Assembly: GCA_016290615.1 (NCBI GenBank)
Contig: JAEEUS010000004.1
Coordinates: 1-64,000, forward strand
From: Lachnospiraceae bacterium
Lineage (GTDB): Bacteria; Bacillota; Clostridia; Lachnospirales; Lachnospiraceae
DNA: 64,000 nt
Reading direction: 5' to 3'
Of the stretch, positions 53,996 to 62,283 are shown piece by piece; the first letter of the stretch is position 1; each line of letters opens with the position of its first letter. The notes beneath the pieces are model-generated. The model saw only the letters and a program-made list of their open reading frames with translations. It did not search any database and was not told the DNA's origin. Both the position numbers and the translations under genes were made by a program.

Positions 53996-55018
53996 TTAGA
54001 ACTGCTTTAAAAACCTTGCATCATTCTCATACAACAGTCTCATATCATCTATCTCATATTTAAGAAGTGCAATACGCTCAAGTCCGATACCGAATGCAAA
54101 TCCTGTGTACTCCTCAGGATCGATCTTGCTCATCTTAAGTACGTTTGGATGAACCATACCGCAGCCAAGGATCTCAATCCAGCCTGTTCCCTTGCAGAAT
54201 CGGCATCCTTCACCGCCACACTTAAAGCAGCTGATATCCATTTCCGCAGAAGGCTCTGTGAAATTAAAGTGATGAGGTCTGAATCTTACCTTTGTATCTG
54301 CACCGAAAAGCTCTTTTGAAAACTCAGCAAGCGTTCCCTTAAGATCAGCAAATGTGATGTGCTTATCTATTACTAGTCCCTCGATCTGATGGAAAGAAGG
54401 AGAATGAGTCGCATCAACCTCATCAGATCTGAATACACGACCAGGTGCGATCATTCTGATGGGAAGCTTACCCTTTTCCATTACGTGAACCTGGGTTCCG
54501 CTTGTCTGTGTACGAAGAAGGAAATCTCCGTTTATATAGAATGTATCCTGTTCATCCTTTGCAGGGTGATCAGCAGGTATATTCAAGGCTTCAAAGTTAT
54601 AGTAATCCGTCTCTATCTCGGGTCCTTCAACAACTTCATAACCCATACCGATAAAGATTCTCTCAACCTCTTCCATGGCTATTACATTGGGATGGCTGTG
54701 ACCAACCGCGCTTTTCTTTGCGGGAAGGGTAACATCAATGACCTCAGCCTTCATCTGAGCCTCACGCTTGAGATTCTCCATCTTCTTAATAGCATCTTCA
54801 AGAACCTTTTCGATCTCGGCTCTGGTTTCATTGACAAGCTGTCCGACCTTTGGTCTGTCTTCCGGAGCAACATCCTTCATGCTCTTTAAAACAGCAGTCA
54901 GTTCACCCTTCTTACCAAGGAAGTTAACTCTTATCTCATTAAGCTTTTCCAAAGCATCACTGTTCTCGATCTGCTTAATGGCCTCTTTTCTGATCTGTTC
55001 AAGTTTTTCGTTCATCAT
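53996..55018 (-). CDS. pheS: Phenylalanyl-tRNA synthetase alpha subunit
   Basis: The 340-residue catalytic subunit has an N-terminal coiled coil (~1-85) and class II motifs. FLLRTQTSGTQVHVME lies near 166-181, RVFRSDEVDATHSPSFHQIEGLV follows, and FGIGLERIALLKY is near the end. A Cys-rich insert (CFKCGGEGCRFCKGTGW) typical of Gram-positive PheS is present. Two adjacent ATGs open the gene; AGG lies a few bases upstream and either could be used. Confidence 0.96.
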   Translation of the reverse strand: MMNEKLEQIRKEAIKQIENSDALEKLNEIRVNFLGKKGELTAVLKSMKDVAPEDRPKVGQLVNETRAEIEKVLEDAIKKMENLKREAQMKAEVIDVTLPAKKSAVGHSHPNVIAMEEVERIFIGMGYEVVEGPEIETDYYNFEALNIPADHPAKDEQDTFYINGDFLLRTQTSGTQVHVMEKGKLPIRMIAPGRVFRSDEVDATHSPSFHQIEGLVIDKHITFADLKGTLAEFSKELFGADTKVRFRPHHFNFTEPSAEMDISCFKCGGEGCRFCKGTGWIEILGCGMVHPNVLKMSKIDPEEYTGFAFGIGLERIALLKYEIDDMRLLYENDARFLKQF

Positions 55019-55058
55019 AAAACCTCACATAATTGACTAAAATATGTCTAACTTGTTT

Positions 55059-55087
55059 ATTTTATACTCTCATTATCAATATATCAA
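55059..55087 (-). promoter_or_regulatory. Promoter of pheST
   Basis: TTGATA (55082-55087), a 17-base spacer and TAAAAT (55059-55064) on the minus strand. The -35 overlaps the end of the YihY gene. The leader is about 35 bases, too short for a T-box. Confidence 0.55.
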
Positions 55088-55929
55088 GACTTAGCATCAT
55101 TCTTTTTACCCAGTGTCTGCCTGATAACGCTTCCGAAATACCTGTTTAGGTTGGCACCGATCAGTAAGATATACATGCACGCATACATCCAGATCATGAT
55201 AAGTACAACGGAACTCAAGCTTCCATATACATTAAATCCATGATAATAGTCGACATACATAGAAAAGCCCCATGAAATGGCCGACCATCCGATAGCCGAG
55301 AATGCCGCTCCAGGTATCTGAAATCTCATCTTGAGCTTCTTGTTCGGAAGGAATGTATACATAAAGGCAAAAAAGAAAGTAAGCAATCCCCATACCATCA
55401 AAAATCGAAGATTTCCGATCAGCTTAAGATAATCGGATATTCCGGGAGCTATCCTTCGTATATAGTCGGTAAAGTTTTCACCTGCTATTATCATTCCAAA
55501 GCAACCGATAAGAAGCACCATCATAATAACAGCATAGAAAGAGGCCCTGACCCTGACGAAAATGAAGTTTCTGTTCTCAGTGACTTCGTTTGCAGTATTC
55601 AGTCCCATCATCATGCCCCACATACCTTTTCCGCCAGACCAAAGCATTACCACGATAGCTATAGGCAATATGGCCTGATATTGGATGTATACCTGTGCAA
55701 CAAGGTTTTCGATGATACTATCTATGAAACCCGGTGTATACTCTTCCAACACAGCCACGATCATATCTTCAGTAAAAGGCAGATATGAAAGTATTACACA
55801 GCCGATAAGAAGTATGGGAATGATCGACAGCAAAAAGAAAAACGCCATCGATGATGCATATGCTGCGACGTTGTCTCTTTGAAGTTGTTTCCCAAAGGTA
55901 TAAAAGATAAGATACAGTCTCTTAATCAT
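55084..55929 (-). CDS. YihY/BrkB-family membrane protein
   Basis: The 281-residue protein has six membrane helices and family segments NVAAYASSMAFFFLLSIIPI near 21-40 and GKGMWGMMMGLN. The C-terminal half has GAAFSAIGWSAISWGFSMYVDYY and a YGSLSSVVLIMIWMY stretch. YihY proteins, once called ribonuclease BN, have no established function. I put the start at the ATG at 55929 (MIKRLYLIFYTFGKQ), where the family normally begins. An open frame to 56049 runs through the structured RNA and its terminator, so it is rejected. The ribosome site before 55929 is weak. Confidence 0.88.
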   Translation of the reverse strand: MIKRLYLIFYTFGKQLQRDNVAAYASSMAFFFLLSIIPILLIGCVILSYLPFTEDMIVAVLEEYTPGFIDSIIENLVAQVYIQYQAILPIAIVVMLWSGGKGMWGMMMGLNTANEVTENRNFIFVRVRASFYAVIMMVLLIGCFGMIIAGENFTDYIRRIAPGISDYLKLIGNLRFLMVWGLLTFFFAFMYTFLPNKKLKMRFQIPGAAFSAIGWSAISWGFSMYVDYYHGFNVYGSLSSVVLIMIWMYACMYILLIGANLNRYFGSVIRQTLGKKNDAKS

Positions 55930-55962
55930 GCTAATAATTATATTATTTTGAGCGGTACTAAG

Positions 55963-55992
55963 CAATAAAAAAGTGGCTATGAAAAGCCACTT
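55963..55992 (-). terminator. Terminator of the 6S-like RNA
   Basis: AAGTGGCT / AGCCACTT, an 8-bp stem with loop TTTCAT, followed by TTTTATT on the minus strand. It ends the ~220-nt RNA that begins near 56185, about 35 bases before the YihY start codon. Confidence 0.9.
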
Positions 55993-56186
55993 GAAAATAC
56001 TCCCTAATGTTGGTCCCAAGAGTGTTCCTGAATTTTGACTCCTAGCCAAGGCCAGGTGGGCAACCGCAACTTAAGCGTCTGTCTTCCACTGCGCATTCGG
56101 AGGCCTGACATCTTCTTAAGCAATATAGGAATCCCGTTTAAAGTAAATGTAGGTTCAAAATATCAGGAATGGGTCCCTCTCGGGTA
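55967..56186 (-). ncRNA. ssrS: Structured ~220-nt RNA, probable 6S RNA
   Basis: A consensus-like promoter and a strong terminator bound a non-coding stretch of ~220 nt. Its ends pair: CCCGAGAG (56177-56184) with CUCUUGGG (56015-56022). A second long stem joins UUCCUGAUAUUUUGA (56155-56169) to UCAAAAUUCAGGAA (56025-56038) with one bulge. The middle carries an apical stem built on two CUUAAG segments and, on the 3' side of the bubble, a small hairpin CCUGGC-CUUG-GCUAGG. A closed rod with a central bubble and a small 3'-side hairpin is the 6S plan, and 6S mimics an open promoter to hold RNA polymerase. Size fits. I could not check sequence conservation, so other structured RNAs remain possible. 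Confidence 0.6.
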
Positions 56187-56191
56187 AGTTT

Positions 56192-56220
56192 ATTATACTA
56201 TATTTAGCGCAAAAATGCAA
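56192..56220 (-). promoter_or_regulatory. Promoter of the 6S-like RNA
   Basis: TTGCAT (56215-56220), a 17-base spacer and consensus TATAAT (56192-56197) on the minus strand, placed between the lipid-kinase stop and the RNA. Transcription should start near 56185. Confidence 0.8.
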
Positions 56221-56223
56221 ATT

Positions 56224-57102
56224 TTATACTATTATTCTGAACTTCTTATTGAGTATGGATATATCAACGTGTCTCTGCTCTCCGCCGTACTCTCCGTCAA
56301 GCGTCCATGCCGTCGTTGTATCATGCTCGACAGTGATATGAGCTCCCTTATCAAGAATGATGAGCTCACCCGCTTCATCAGGCTTACCTGAAGCAAGAGC
56401 CTTTACTATCCTGTTAAGTTCAATGATGTTTTTAGGTGCTCTTACAAACATTACCTCATATAATCCGTCATCCAACGACATATCATGAGATGCCCTGTTC
56501 TTCATTCCGCCGACAGAAAGAGAATTGGTGACAAGTCCGAGTAAAAAATCACCTTCATAAGACTTGTCGTCTATAGTCAGCTTGAGTTTATAAGTGGTGA
56601 GTTCGGATACCACCTTGATACCTTCAAGGATGTATGCCGAATATCCCATGACGTTCTTTATCTCCTGGGGAGTCGTATACACGACTTTGGTAAAGATTCC
56701 GAATGCAGCAACATAAAGGAAATTACTGTCATTGAATCTTCCCATATCGACTGCCTGTTCTTTCCCCGTTATCGATGTCTCGAGCGCTTCCATCAGATTC
56801 CCCGGAAGTCCTAAAGTATTTGCATAATCATTTGTGGATCCTGCAGGGATATACGCTATAGGGAAATCAAGATTAAGCTCATCAGTATAACCTATGAAGT
56901 TATTGAGAGTACCGTCGCCTCCGCTTACAACTACTCTGTCATACCCCTCAAAGTCCTTGGGCTTAAGTTCGTTCATCTTAAGGACAGGACACATGGTGAC
57001 AAGACATTCATTATTGTTGTAATACTGAACGATCTCAAACATCTTCTTTCTTACAACACCGGTCCCCGAAACGGGATTATATATAAACAAAACCTTTTTC
57101 AA
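56224..57102 (-). CDS. YegS/BmrU-family lipid (diacylglycerol) kinase
   Basis: The 292-residue protein has the DAGK catalytic fold. The N-terminal FIYNPVSGTG and the nucleotide motif VVSGGDGTLNNFI near 58-70 are typical, as is PAGSTNDYA. The C-terminal β domain is complete (MSLDDGLYEVMFVR). Its ATG overlaps the end of the CmpB-like gene by four bases (ATGA). The family phosphorylates diacylglycerol or related lipids; the actual substrate is not evident. Confidence 0.93.
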   Translation of the reverse strand: MKKVLFIYNPVSGTGVVRKKMFEIVQYYNNNECLVTMCPVLKMNELKPKDFEGYDRVVVSGGDGTLNNFIGYTDELNLDFPIAYIPAGSTNDYANTLGLPGNLMEALETSITGKEQAVDMGRFNDSNFLYVAAFGIFTKVVYTTPQEIKNVMGYSAYILEGIKVVSELTTYKLKLTIDDKSYEGDFLLGLVTNSLSVGGMKNRASHDMSLDDGLYEVMFVRAPKNIIELNRIVKALASGKPDEAGELIILDKGAHITVEHDTTTAWTLDGEYGGEQRHVDISILNKKFRIIV

Positions 57103-58082
57103 GTCTTGCTGCCTCCTTTTTTATCTCTGGTAAAGTCTTCAACTTTCTGTCTTATCTCATCAAGTGAATCCTTGAACCTGTCAGAATACAGGATATTGTT
57201 TCTTATCATGTTTCTGTATAATACACCGCGCCTTTGAGCACTTTCCCTGATCCTGGTTCTCATCAGTTCATTTTTCACCCTATACTCGGCGATCTGTGAA
57301 AGAAATTCCTGTCTTTTAACTTCAAGCTCATCTCTGATATACATATCAGCAAGCTTTTCTCTGGCATATTCGAGTCTCTTCTCCATCTCATCCATTCTTT
57401 CCTCAAGATGAAGTTTAGCCTGTTCCTTTCTCTCTTCCACCTTTTCGGTTATGGCTTCAATAGCCTGATTCTTCGCATCGTCCGCAAATGCGATCATCAC
57501 ATCCATGCGTTTTTCCATGCGTTCCATTTCATCTCTGAAACGCTCCATTGCAATGATGACATCGCGAAGATCCAGAGCAGTCTTAAATGATAAGCTGAAA
57601 TCAGCAGCAAAATATATCAAAAGGATCAGAACGATGATATGAAGCCATTCAGACGGTATCATCATCACTTTCTTCTCTATCGGGATCTTACCGACATAAT
57701 TCATCAAAAGCGTAAAAAATCCCCATAGTATGGAAGCTGCCAGACACACATGCCCCTTGATGTTAAGAAATCTTCCGGTGTAGTCCCAGTATCTGACTCT
57801 GAATATCCTAAGCATCATGTCACCGGTGACATATTCCATAACACTGGCGCAGATCATACCAGTAAAATACATGATGACAGGATGCGCCATCAAAGGTGCT
57901 CCTACAGCAAGCATCAAAACACATCCGCATCCATAGATGGGTATGAACGGACCTCTCATAAAACCCCTGTTGGTAAGTTTTCTGTTTTTGATGCTGACAA
58001 ATGAGCTCTCCCATATCCATCCGAAGAAACAGTATATGAAAAAGAAAAACAGCCATTGATCAGTTGTGTAAATCATAGTCAT
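57099..58082 (-). CDS. CmpB-type putative ABC permease with coiled coil
   Basis: The 327-residue protein has about five N-terminal membrane helices (~8-175) with the PF06541-like pattern FFGWIWESSFVSIKNRKLTNRG and GPFIPIYGCGCVLML. A long charged coiled coil follows (~180-300). The family is named a putative ABC transporter permease but has no experimental role I know of, and no ATPase gene is nearby. Starts and stops overlap by 4 bases with both neighbours, so it is translationally coupled to a COG0523 GTPase and a lipid kinase. Confidence 0.85.
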   Translation of the reverse strand: MTMIYTTDQWLFFFFIYCFFGWIWESSFVSIKNRKLTNRGFMRGPFIPIYGCGCVLMLAVGAPLMAHPVIMYFTGMICASVMEYVTGDMMLRIFRVRYWDYTGRFLNIKGHVCLAASILWGFFTLLMNYVGKIPIEKKVMMIPSEWLHIIVLILLIYFAADFSLSFKTALDLRDVIIAMERFRDEMERMEKRMDVMIAFADDAKNQAIEAITEKVEERKEQAKLHLEERMDEMEKRLEYAREKLADMYIRDELEVKRQEFLSQIAEYRVKNELMRTRIRESAQRRGVLYRNMIRNNILYSDRFKDSLDEIRQKVEDFTRDKKGGSKT

Positions 58083-59032
58083 GCACTGAAATCTATAACA
58101 GGTTTTTCAGGCTCTTTCGTTACAGCAACATCTGTAGCATAAAGTACAGGGCCTGCGCCTTCATAATCGGCAAAATACTCGTTCTTTATTTTCGCAGTAA
58201 CCTTTACCCAGCTTTTTTCCATTAAGTTTTCACAACCTTCAAAATGAGTTGCAAAACCTAAAAATGCCATATCATCGGCACAACATGTCATAGCCATACG
58301 TCCAGGTACGAAATAATCTTTAGGAAACTTCTTGGGTTTGAGCACCTGTCCGACATAAGATATAGTCTTACCTTCATATCTTGCCGGATTATCCATCATG
58401 TCTATGTACCATATGCCGTATCCAAGATTATCAAGCTCAATGACATCTGCATTCAGATCAAAAGGAAGATCCTCATCCAGTGTCATGTTTATCTCTCCGT
58501 CCTTGCCTTCAAAGATTATATCAGCCTGCGGATTAACTGCCTTGACATTTCTTTTGAAGTTAGCAAGATCATTTACACCGTCACAGCGGTTGAATATGAT
58601 CATCTCGCTTCCTCTGACCATATCAGCGACCATTGAACGCATATTTGTATAATACATCGGGAAGGTGCTTGCATCGATCAGTGTGATCTGCTGTTCAACA
58701 ACCCAGTTTTCAGGTAACTGAATATCCTTATGCTTCCACATCCCGTTATACTCGATTATGACTCTGCTTACTTTATCTTTGTTTGCCAGATAATTTAGAG
58801 CATCAACCGTGAAATCCTCTTCGTCTTCTATGACTTCAAGGATAGTGTTGGTCCTTTTTAGCGTTTTGGGATCATACTCCTGCTCACCTTCCTCACATAA
58901 GATTAGCAGTGTCCTTTCTCCTGTTCTGAAATAATCCTGACTTATGGTAAATGAAATGAAATCAGTCTTCCCGCTTTCCAAAAATCCGTTGATCATATAT
59001 ACGGGAATCTTTGTATTTGTCTTGCCAAACAT
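58079..59032 (-). CDS. CobW-like GTPase with TIGR03943-like C-terminal domain
   Basis: The 317-residue protein has a COG0523-type P-loop (GFLESGKTDF, ~16-25) and an NRCDG guanine motif near 165. It lacks the CxCC metal motif of that family; the equivalent place reads LCEEGEQEYDP. The C-terminal ~110 residues, with MTCCADDMAFLGF...C and an OB-like end, resemble the TIGR03943 proteins that accompany YcgQ-type metal-linked permeases. It follows the His-rich GTPase by two bases. I read the pair as partners in metal handling; the target is unknown. Confidence 0.78.
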   Translation of the reverse strand: MFGKTNTKIPVYMINGFLESGKTDFISFTISQDYFRTGERTLLILCEEGEQEYDPKTLKRTNTILEVIEDEEDFTVDALNYLANKDKVSRVIIEYNGMWKHKDIQLPENWVVEQQITLIDASTFPMYYTNMRSMVADMVRGSEMIIFNRCDGVNDLANFKRNVKAVNPQADIIFEGKDGEINMTLDEDLPFDLNADVIELDNLGYGIWYIDMMDNPARYEGKTISYVGQVLKPKKFPKDYFVPGRMAMTCCADDMAFLGFATHFEGCENLMEKSWVKVTAKIKNEYFADYEGAGPVLYATDVAVTKEPEKPVIDFSA

Positions 59033-59034
59033 TT

Positions 59035-60228
59035 TTATACTCCAAACAGTTCTTCTATCTCATGTTCATTAAGATTTGAGCCTATAACACATAACTTGCC
59101 TGTAACGTCAGCCTTTCCGGTACGGATATTCTTTTCACCCGGTACATAGTCAAAATAGATCCATGTTCCGTCATTTGACGCAACCATGCCCTTGGCTCTC
59201 AGTATAATGCCATATTTATCCGCATCTTCCAAAGAATCAAGTGCAGAATCAATATCCGCTTTTTCAAACTTCTTAGGTGTCTCAACACCCCAGCTTGTAA
59301 ATATCTCATCGGCATGATGATGTCCCTCATGATCATGATGGTGATGGTGTTCATGCTCTTCATGGTGATGATGCTCATGGTCTTCGTGTCCATGCTCTTC
59401 ATGATGATGATGCTCATGTTCTTCGTGTTCATGCTCTTCATGATGATGGTCGTGTTCTTCATGTTCGTGATGATGATGTTCATGCTCTTCATGCTCGTCA
59501 TCGTCATCGTGGTCATGATGATGATGGTCGTGATCATGACATCCGCATGTGCAATCCTCTCCGTGTTCATGATGATGTTCATGCTCATGATGTTCTTTCA
59601 AAGCCTGTTCCATAAGCTCTTTTTCAAGGTCTGTTGCACCTTCAAAAGTCCTGAGTATAGTTTCTCCATCAAGCTGATCCCACGGCGTTGTTATGATAGT
59701 TGCTTTCTCATTGTGCTCTCTTATAAGCTCGATTACATTATCAAGCTTTTCTTCAGAGATATCCTGTGTACGGCTGAGTACGATAGTACCAGCATGCTCG
59801 ATCTGGTTATTGAAAAATTCACCAAAGTTCTTGATATACATCTTTGCCTTGTTTCCATCGACTACAGCAACAGCACTGTTTAATACCACATCTGTGCCTA
59901 AACCGGCATCGTTTATGGCCTTCATAACATCACTTAATTTGCCGACACCTGAAGGTTCTATGATGATCCTTTCAGGATGATACTGATCTATTACATCCTT
60001 GAGAGCTGTTCCAAAATCACCAACAAGCGAACAGCAAATACATCCTGAATTCATCTCCTTTATCTCGATTCCAGCTTCCTTAAGGAATCCTCCGTCGACA
60101 CCTATCTCACCGAATTCATTCTCAATAAGAACAGTACTACTCCCATTCAAAGCCTCAGATAAAAGCTTTTTAATAAGAGTAGTCTTTCCTGCTCCTAGGA
60201 ATCCTGAAACAACATCAATTTTAGTCAT
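59035..60228 (-). CDS. COG0523/CobW-family GTPase with His-rich tract
   Basis: The 397-residue protein is a metallochaperone-type GTPase. Walker A GFLGAGKTT is at 9-17, the metal motif GCICCS near 62-67, and EPSGVG (switch II) near 92. After the GTPase domain, residues ~211-306 are a nearly pure His/Asp/Glu tract that also contains CTCGC. A CobW C-terminal domain follows (~308-397; GIILRAKGMVASNDGTWIYFDYVPGE). Such tracts store or sense zinc, nickel or cobalt. It lies just after rnpB and heads the four-gene cluster. No Zur-type box is obvious in the short leader. Confidence 0.92.
   Translation of the reverse strand: MTKIDVVSGFLGAGKTTLIKKLLSEALNGSSTVLIENEFGEIGVDGGFLKEAGIEIKEMNSGCICCSLVGDFGTALKDVIDQYHPERIIIEPSGVGKLSDVMKAINDAGLGTDVVLNSAVAVVDGNKAKMYIKNFGEFFNNQIEHAGTIVLSRTQDISEEKLDNVIELIREHNEKATIITTPWDQLDGETILRTFEGATDLEKELMEQALKEHHEHEHHHEHGEDCTCGCHDHDHHHHDHDDDDEHEEHEHHHHEHEEHDHHHEEHEHEEHEHHHHEEHGHEDHEHHHHEEHEHHHHHDHEGHHHADEIFTSWGVETPKKFEKADIDSALDSLEDADKYGIILRAKGMVASNDGTWIYFDYVPGEKNIRTGKADVTGKLCVIGSNLNEHEIEELFGV
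59310..59597 (-). repeat. Low-complexity CAT/GAA-rich coding tract (His-rich)
   Basis: The tract encodes runs of HHHH, HEEHEH and HDHD units from mixed CAT/CAC, GAA/GAG and GAT/GAC codons. Irregular sub-repeats of about 15-27 bases (HEEHEHHHHEEHGHEDHE-like) suggest slippage-driven length change. Plus- and other-frame open stretches here are artefacts of this composition. Confidence 0.85.
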
Positions 60229-60265
60229 TGTATTAACGCCTTCTTTCTAAAATAAACTGAATATA

Positions 60266-60605
60266 TAAAACAAGCAGAACTGTAAGCCGGGTTATGTCTT
60301 GGATGATCATCTATCTAGGACGGTCGTTGCCGACCGCCTCAAGCGACCTACCTGGAAGCTCGCCGGGCAAGGTCAACGCTTCCTGCTTGGTCTTGCTTCA
60401 GATGGAGTTTACATGTGCCCTGTCTGTTACCACACAGGCGGTAGTCTCTTACACTGCCATTTCACCCTTACCCCGAGGGGCGGTATATTTCTGTTGCACT
60501 GGTCTGGGAGTCACCTCCACCGGACGTTATCCGGCATCCTGCCCTATGAAGCCCGGACTTTCCTCGTCAGCTATTGCTGCCGCGATCACCCGTCCTGCTT
60601 GTTTT
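60266..60605 (-). ncRNA. rnpB: RNase P RNA (type A-like)
   Basis: The minus strand carries the diagnostic GAGGAAAGUCCGGGCU near 60549-60564, and further universal segments GAAAUGGCAGUGUAAGAGACUA-like, AGGGUGAAA and the 3' CAUAACCCGGCUUACAG. P1 forms between AAAACAAGCAG (60595-60605) and CUGCUUGUUUU (60267-60277), an 11-bp stem that fixes both ends. The RNA cleaves tRNA 5' leaders with RnpA. It sits between the nucleoside kinase and the His-rich GTPase genes. Confidence 0.96.
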
Positions 60606-60611
60606 AAGCAT

Positions 60612-60641
60612 ATTAAACTTTGAATATAGATCCACCGACAA
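60612..60641 (-). promoter_or_regulatory. rnpB promoter within the kinase 3' end
   Basis: TTGTCG (60636-60641), an 18-base spacer and TTTAAT (60612-60617) on the minus strand. The predicted start near 60605 coincides with the 5' base of the P1 stem. The elements overlap the last codons of the upstream gene. Confidence 0.5.
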
Positions 60642-62268
60642 ATTCTCTTGCGATCGAATTGATCGGAATCTTGTCGGAAGGTATACTAACAAAATATCCG
60701 AGGAATTTCAACAGACGCTGAGCCTCAAGATATTCGGGTTCATCTTTTTCGATCTCATGAAGCAGAGGTTCTGCATAAAGTTTCAGAGCAGCAAGCTCAT
60801 AGATCATTGCAGAGTTAAACATTACATCTGCGCTTTCCTGGAACGGGAAGATATTCTCCTCTTCGCCCCTTCTTACACTAGGCCACATCTCTATAGTACG
60901 CTTAGCTAGATTTCCTCTTGTACGAGCATCTCTTACTATACGTCTCAATAATCTTCCGTCAGTAGTCGGTATTCTGTTATGGCCATCTATATTTAGACAA
61001 GTAAGAGCACTTATATATATCTTAAACTTGCTCTCTGTAGGCAGTTTATAGCTCATCTTGTCATTAAGTCCGTGAATACCCTCTATTACAAGAATGTCAT
61101 CCTCTCCAAGCTGCATGTAATGTCCGTTATACTCTCTTTTGCCTGTCTTGAAGTTAAATGTAGGCATCTCGACTCTCTTGCCCTCAAGAAGAGCCACCAT
61201 GTCATTATTAAAGCCTTCAACATCTATTGCTTCCAGACACTCAAAATTATAATTTCCATTTTCGTCAAGAGGCGTATCCTCTCTGTTTACGAAATAATCA
61301 TCAACTCCGATGGGATGCGGCTTAAGGCCGTGAGTGCGCAGCTGTATTGAAAGTCGGTGAGAAAAGCTTGTCTTTCCTGAAGAGCTGGGTCCGGCTATCA
61401 TGACAAACTTGACTCCGTCACGTGCCGCAATCTCTCCTGCGATCTCAGCGATTCTTCTCTCCTGAAGAGCTTCCTGGACAAGTATCATATCCTCAAGCTC
61501 ACCATCACAGATCTTGTTGTTCAGATCACCGACTGTTCCTATGCCCATAGCATTTCCCCACTCCGTAGTGGTATCCATGCTCTTGAAGAGCTTCTCTCTG
61601 GGCTCGAATGTTTCGAGATTGAACGGATCGTTCTTATCGGGTAGCAGAAGAAGGAATCCATCCTCATATGCCATAACAATAAATGATTTGATATATCCTG
61701 TGCTCGGGAGCATATATCCGTAGAAGTAATCATTATAATCCTCTATCGAATAAACATTTACAGACGAACTCATACGATACTTGAAAAGATTGACTTTGTC
61801 GATCATTCCCTGCTCTTCAAACAGAGCTATCGCCTCTGCTATCGGATATGTCTTTTTAACGATCGGAATATCCTTTTCAACAAGTTCCGTCATTCGCATA
61901 TTTACATGCTCGACTAGATCGTCTGTAACCTTATAATCACCCTGTGGCGAACAGTACAGACCTTTTCCGATTGAGAACTCAACCTTTACTCTGCCATTTA
62001 TCTTTGAACCTACAACATCGCTGAGAGCCTTTACAAAAAGCATTGTTGCACTTCTCTCGTATGTCTTGTGTCCAATGCCGTCTCTAAGTGTAATAAACTC
62101 TAACTTCGCATCTTTCTTAACAGTCTTGTAAAGCTCTCTTATCTTGCCATCTTCTATAACGAGTGCGATCTCACCGTTATACTTCTCCTGGTATTCATTT
62201 GCGATCTGCTCAAATGTAGTACCCTCGTTATACTCTTTTGTAATCCCCTCAACCGTAATTTTTGCCAT
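60613..62268 (-). CDS. TGS-domain nucleoside (uridine) kinase
   Basis: The 551-residue protein has an N-terminal TGS/SAD part resembling the start of threonyl-tRNA synthetase (~1-200; GTTFEQIANEYQEKYNG). Its C-terminal uridine kinase-like P-loop domain has FVMIAGPSSSGKTSF near 285-299, the DDYF motif, and an EGIHGLN segment. This is the known clostridial fusion annotated as nucleoside kinase; uridine or a related nucleoside is likely but unproven. I chose the ATG at 62268 because GGAGGT lies seven bases upstream; an upstream in-frame start at 62283 would lack one. The gap to trmK is 15 bases. Confidence 0.9.
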   Translation of the reverse strand: MAKITVEGITKEYNEGTTFEQIANEYQEKYNGEIALVIEDGKIRELYKTVKKDAKLEFITLRDGIGHKTYERSATMLFVKALSDVVGSKINGRVKVEFSIGKGLYCSPQGDYKVTDDLVEHVNMRMTELVEKDIPIVKKTYPIAEAIALFEEQGMIDKVNLFKYRMSSSVNVYSIEDYNDYFYGYMLPSTGYIKSFIVMAYEDGFLLLLPDKNDPFNLETFEPREKLFKSMDTTTEWGNAMGIGTVGDLNNKICDGELEDMILVQEALQERRIAEIAGEIAARDGVKFVMIAGPSSSGKTSFSHRLSIQLRTHGLKPHPIGVDDYFVNREDTPLDENGNYNFECLEAIDVEGFNNDMVALLEGKRVEMPTFNFKTGKREYNGHYMQLGEDDILVIEGIHGLNDKMSYKLPTESKFKIYISALTCLNIDGHNRIPTTDGRLLRRIVRDARTRGNLAKRTIEMWPSVRRGEEENIFPFQESADVMFNSAMIYELAALKLYAEPLLHEIEKDEPEYLEAQRLLKFLGYFVSIPSDKIPINSIAREFVGGSIFKV

Positions 62269-62283
62269 ATTGGCTACCTCCAT

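Noticed and set aside
55930..56049. N-terminal extension of the YihY gene
   Set aside because: It would run through a strong terminator and the 3' part of the structured RNA; the family begins at the ATG at 55929.
59314..59883. Plus-strand Met/Val/Phe-rich open frame and other frames over the His tract
   Set aside because: They are the antisense and off-frame readings of the His/Glu tract and have no start signals; the minus-strand GTPase explains the sequence.
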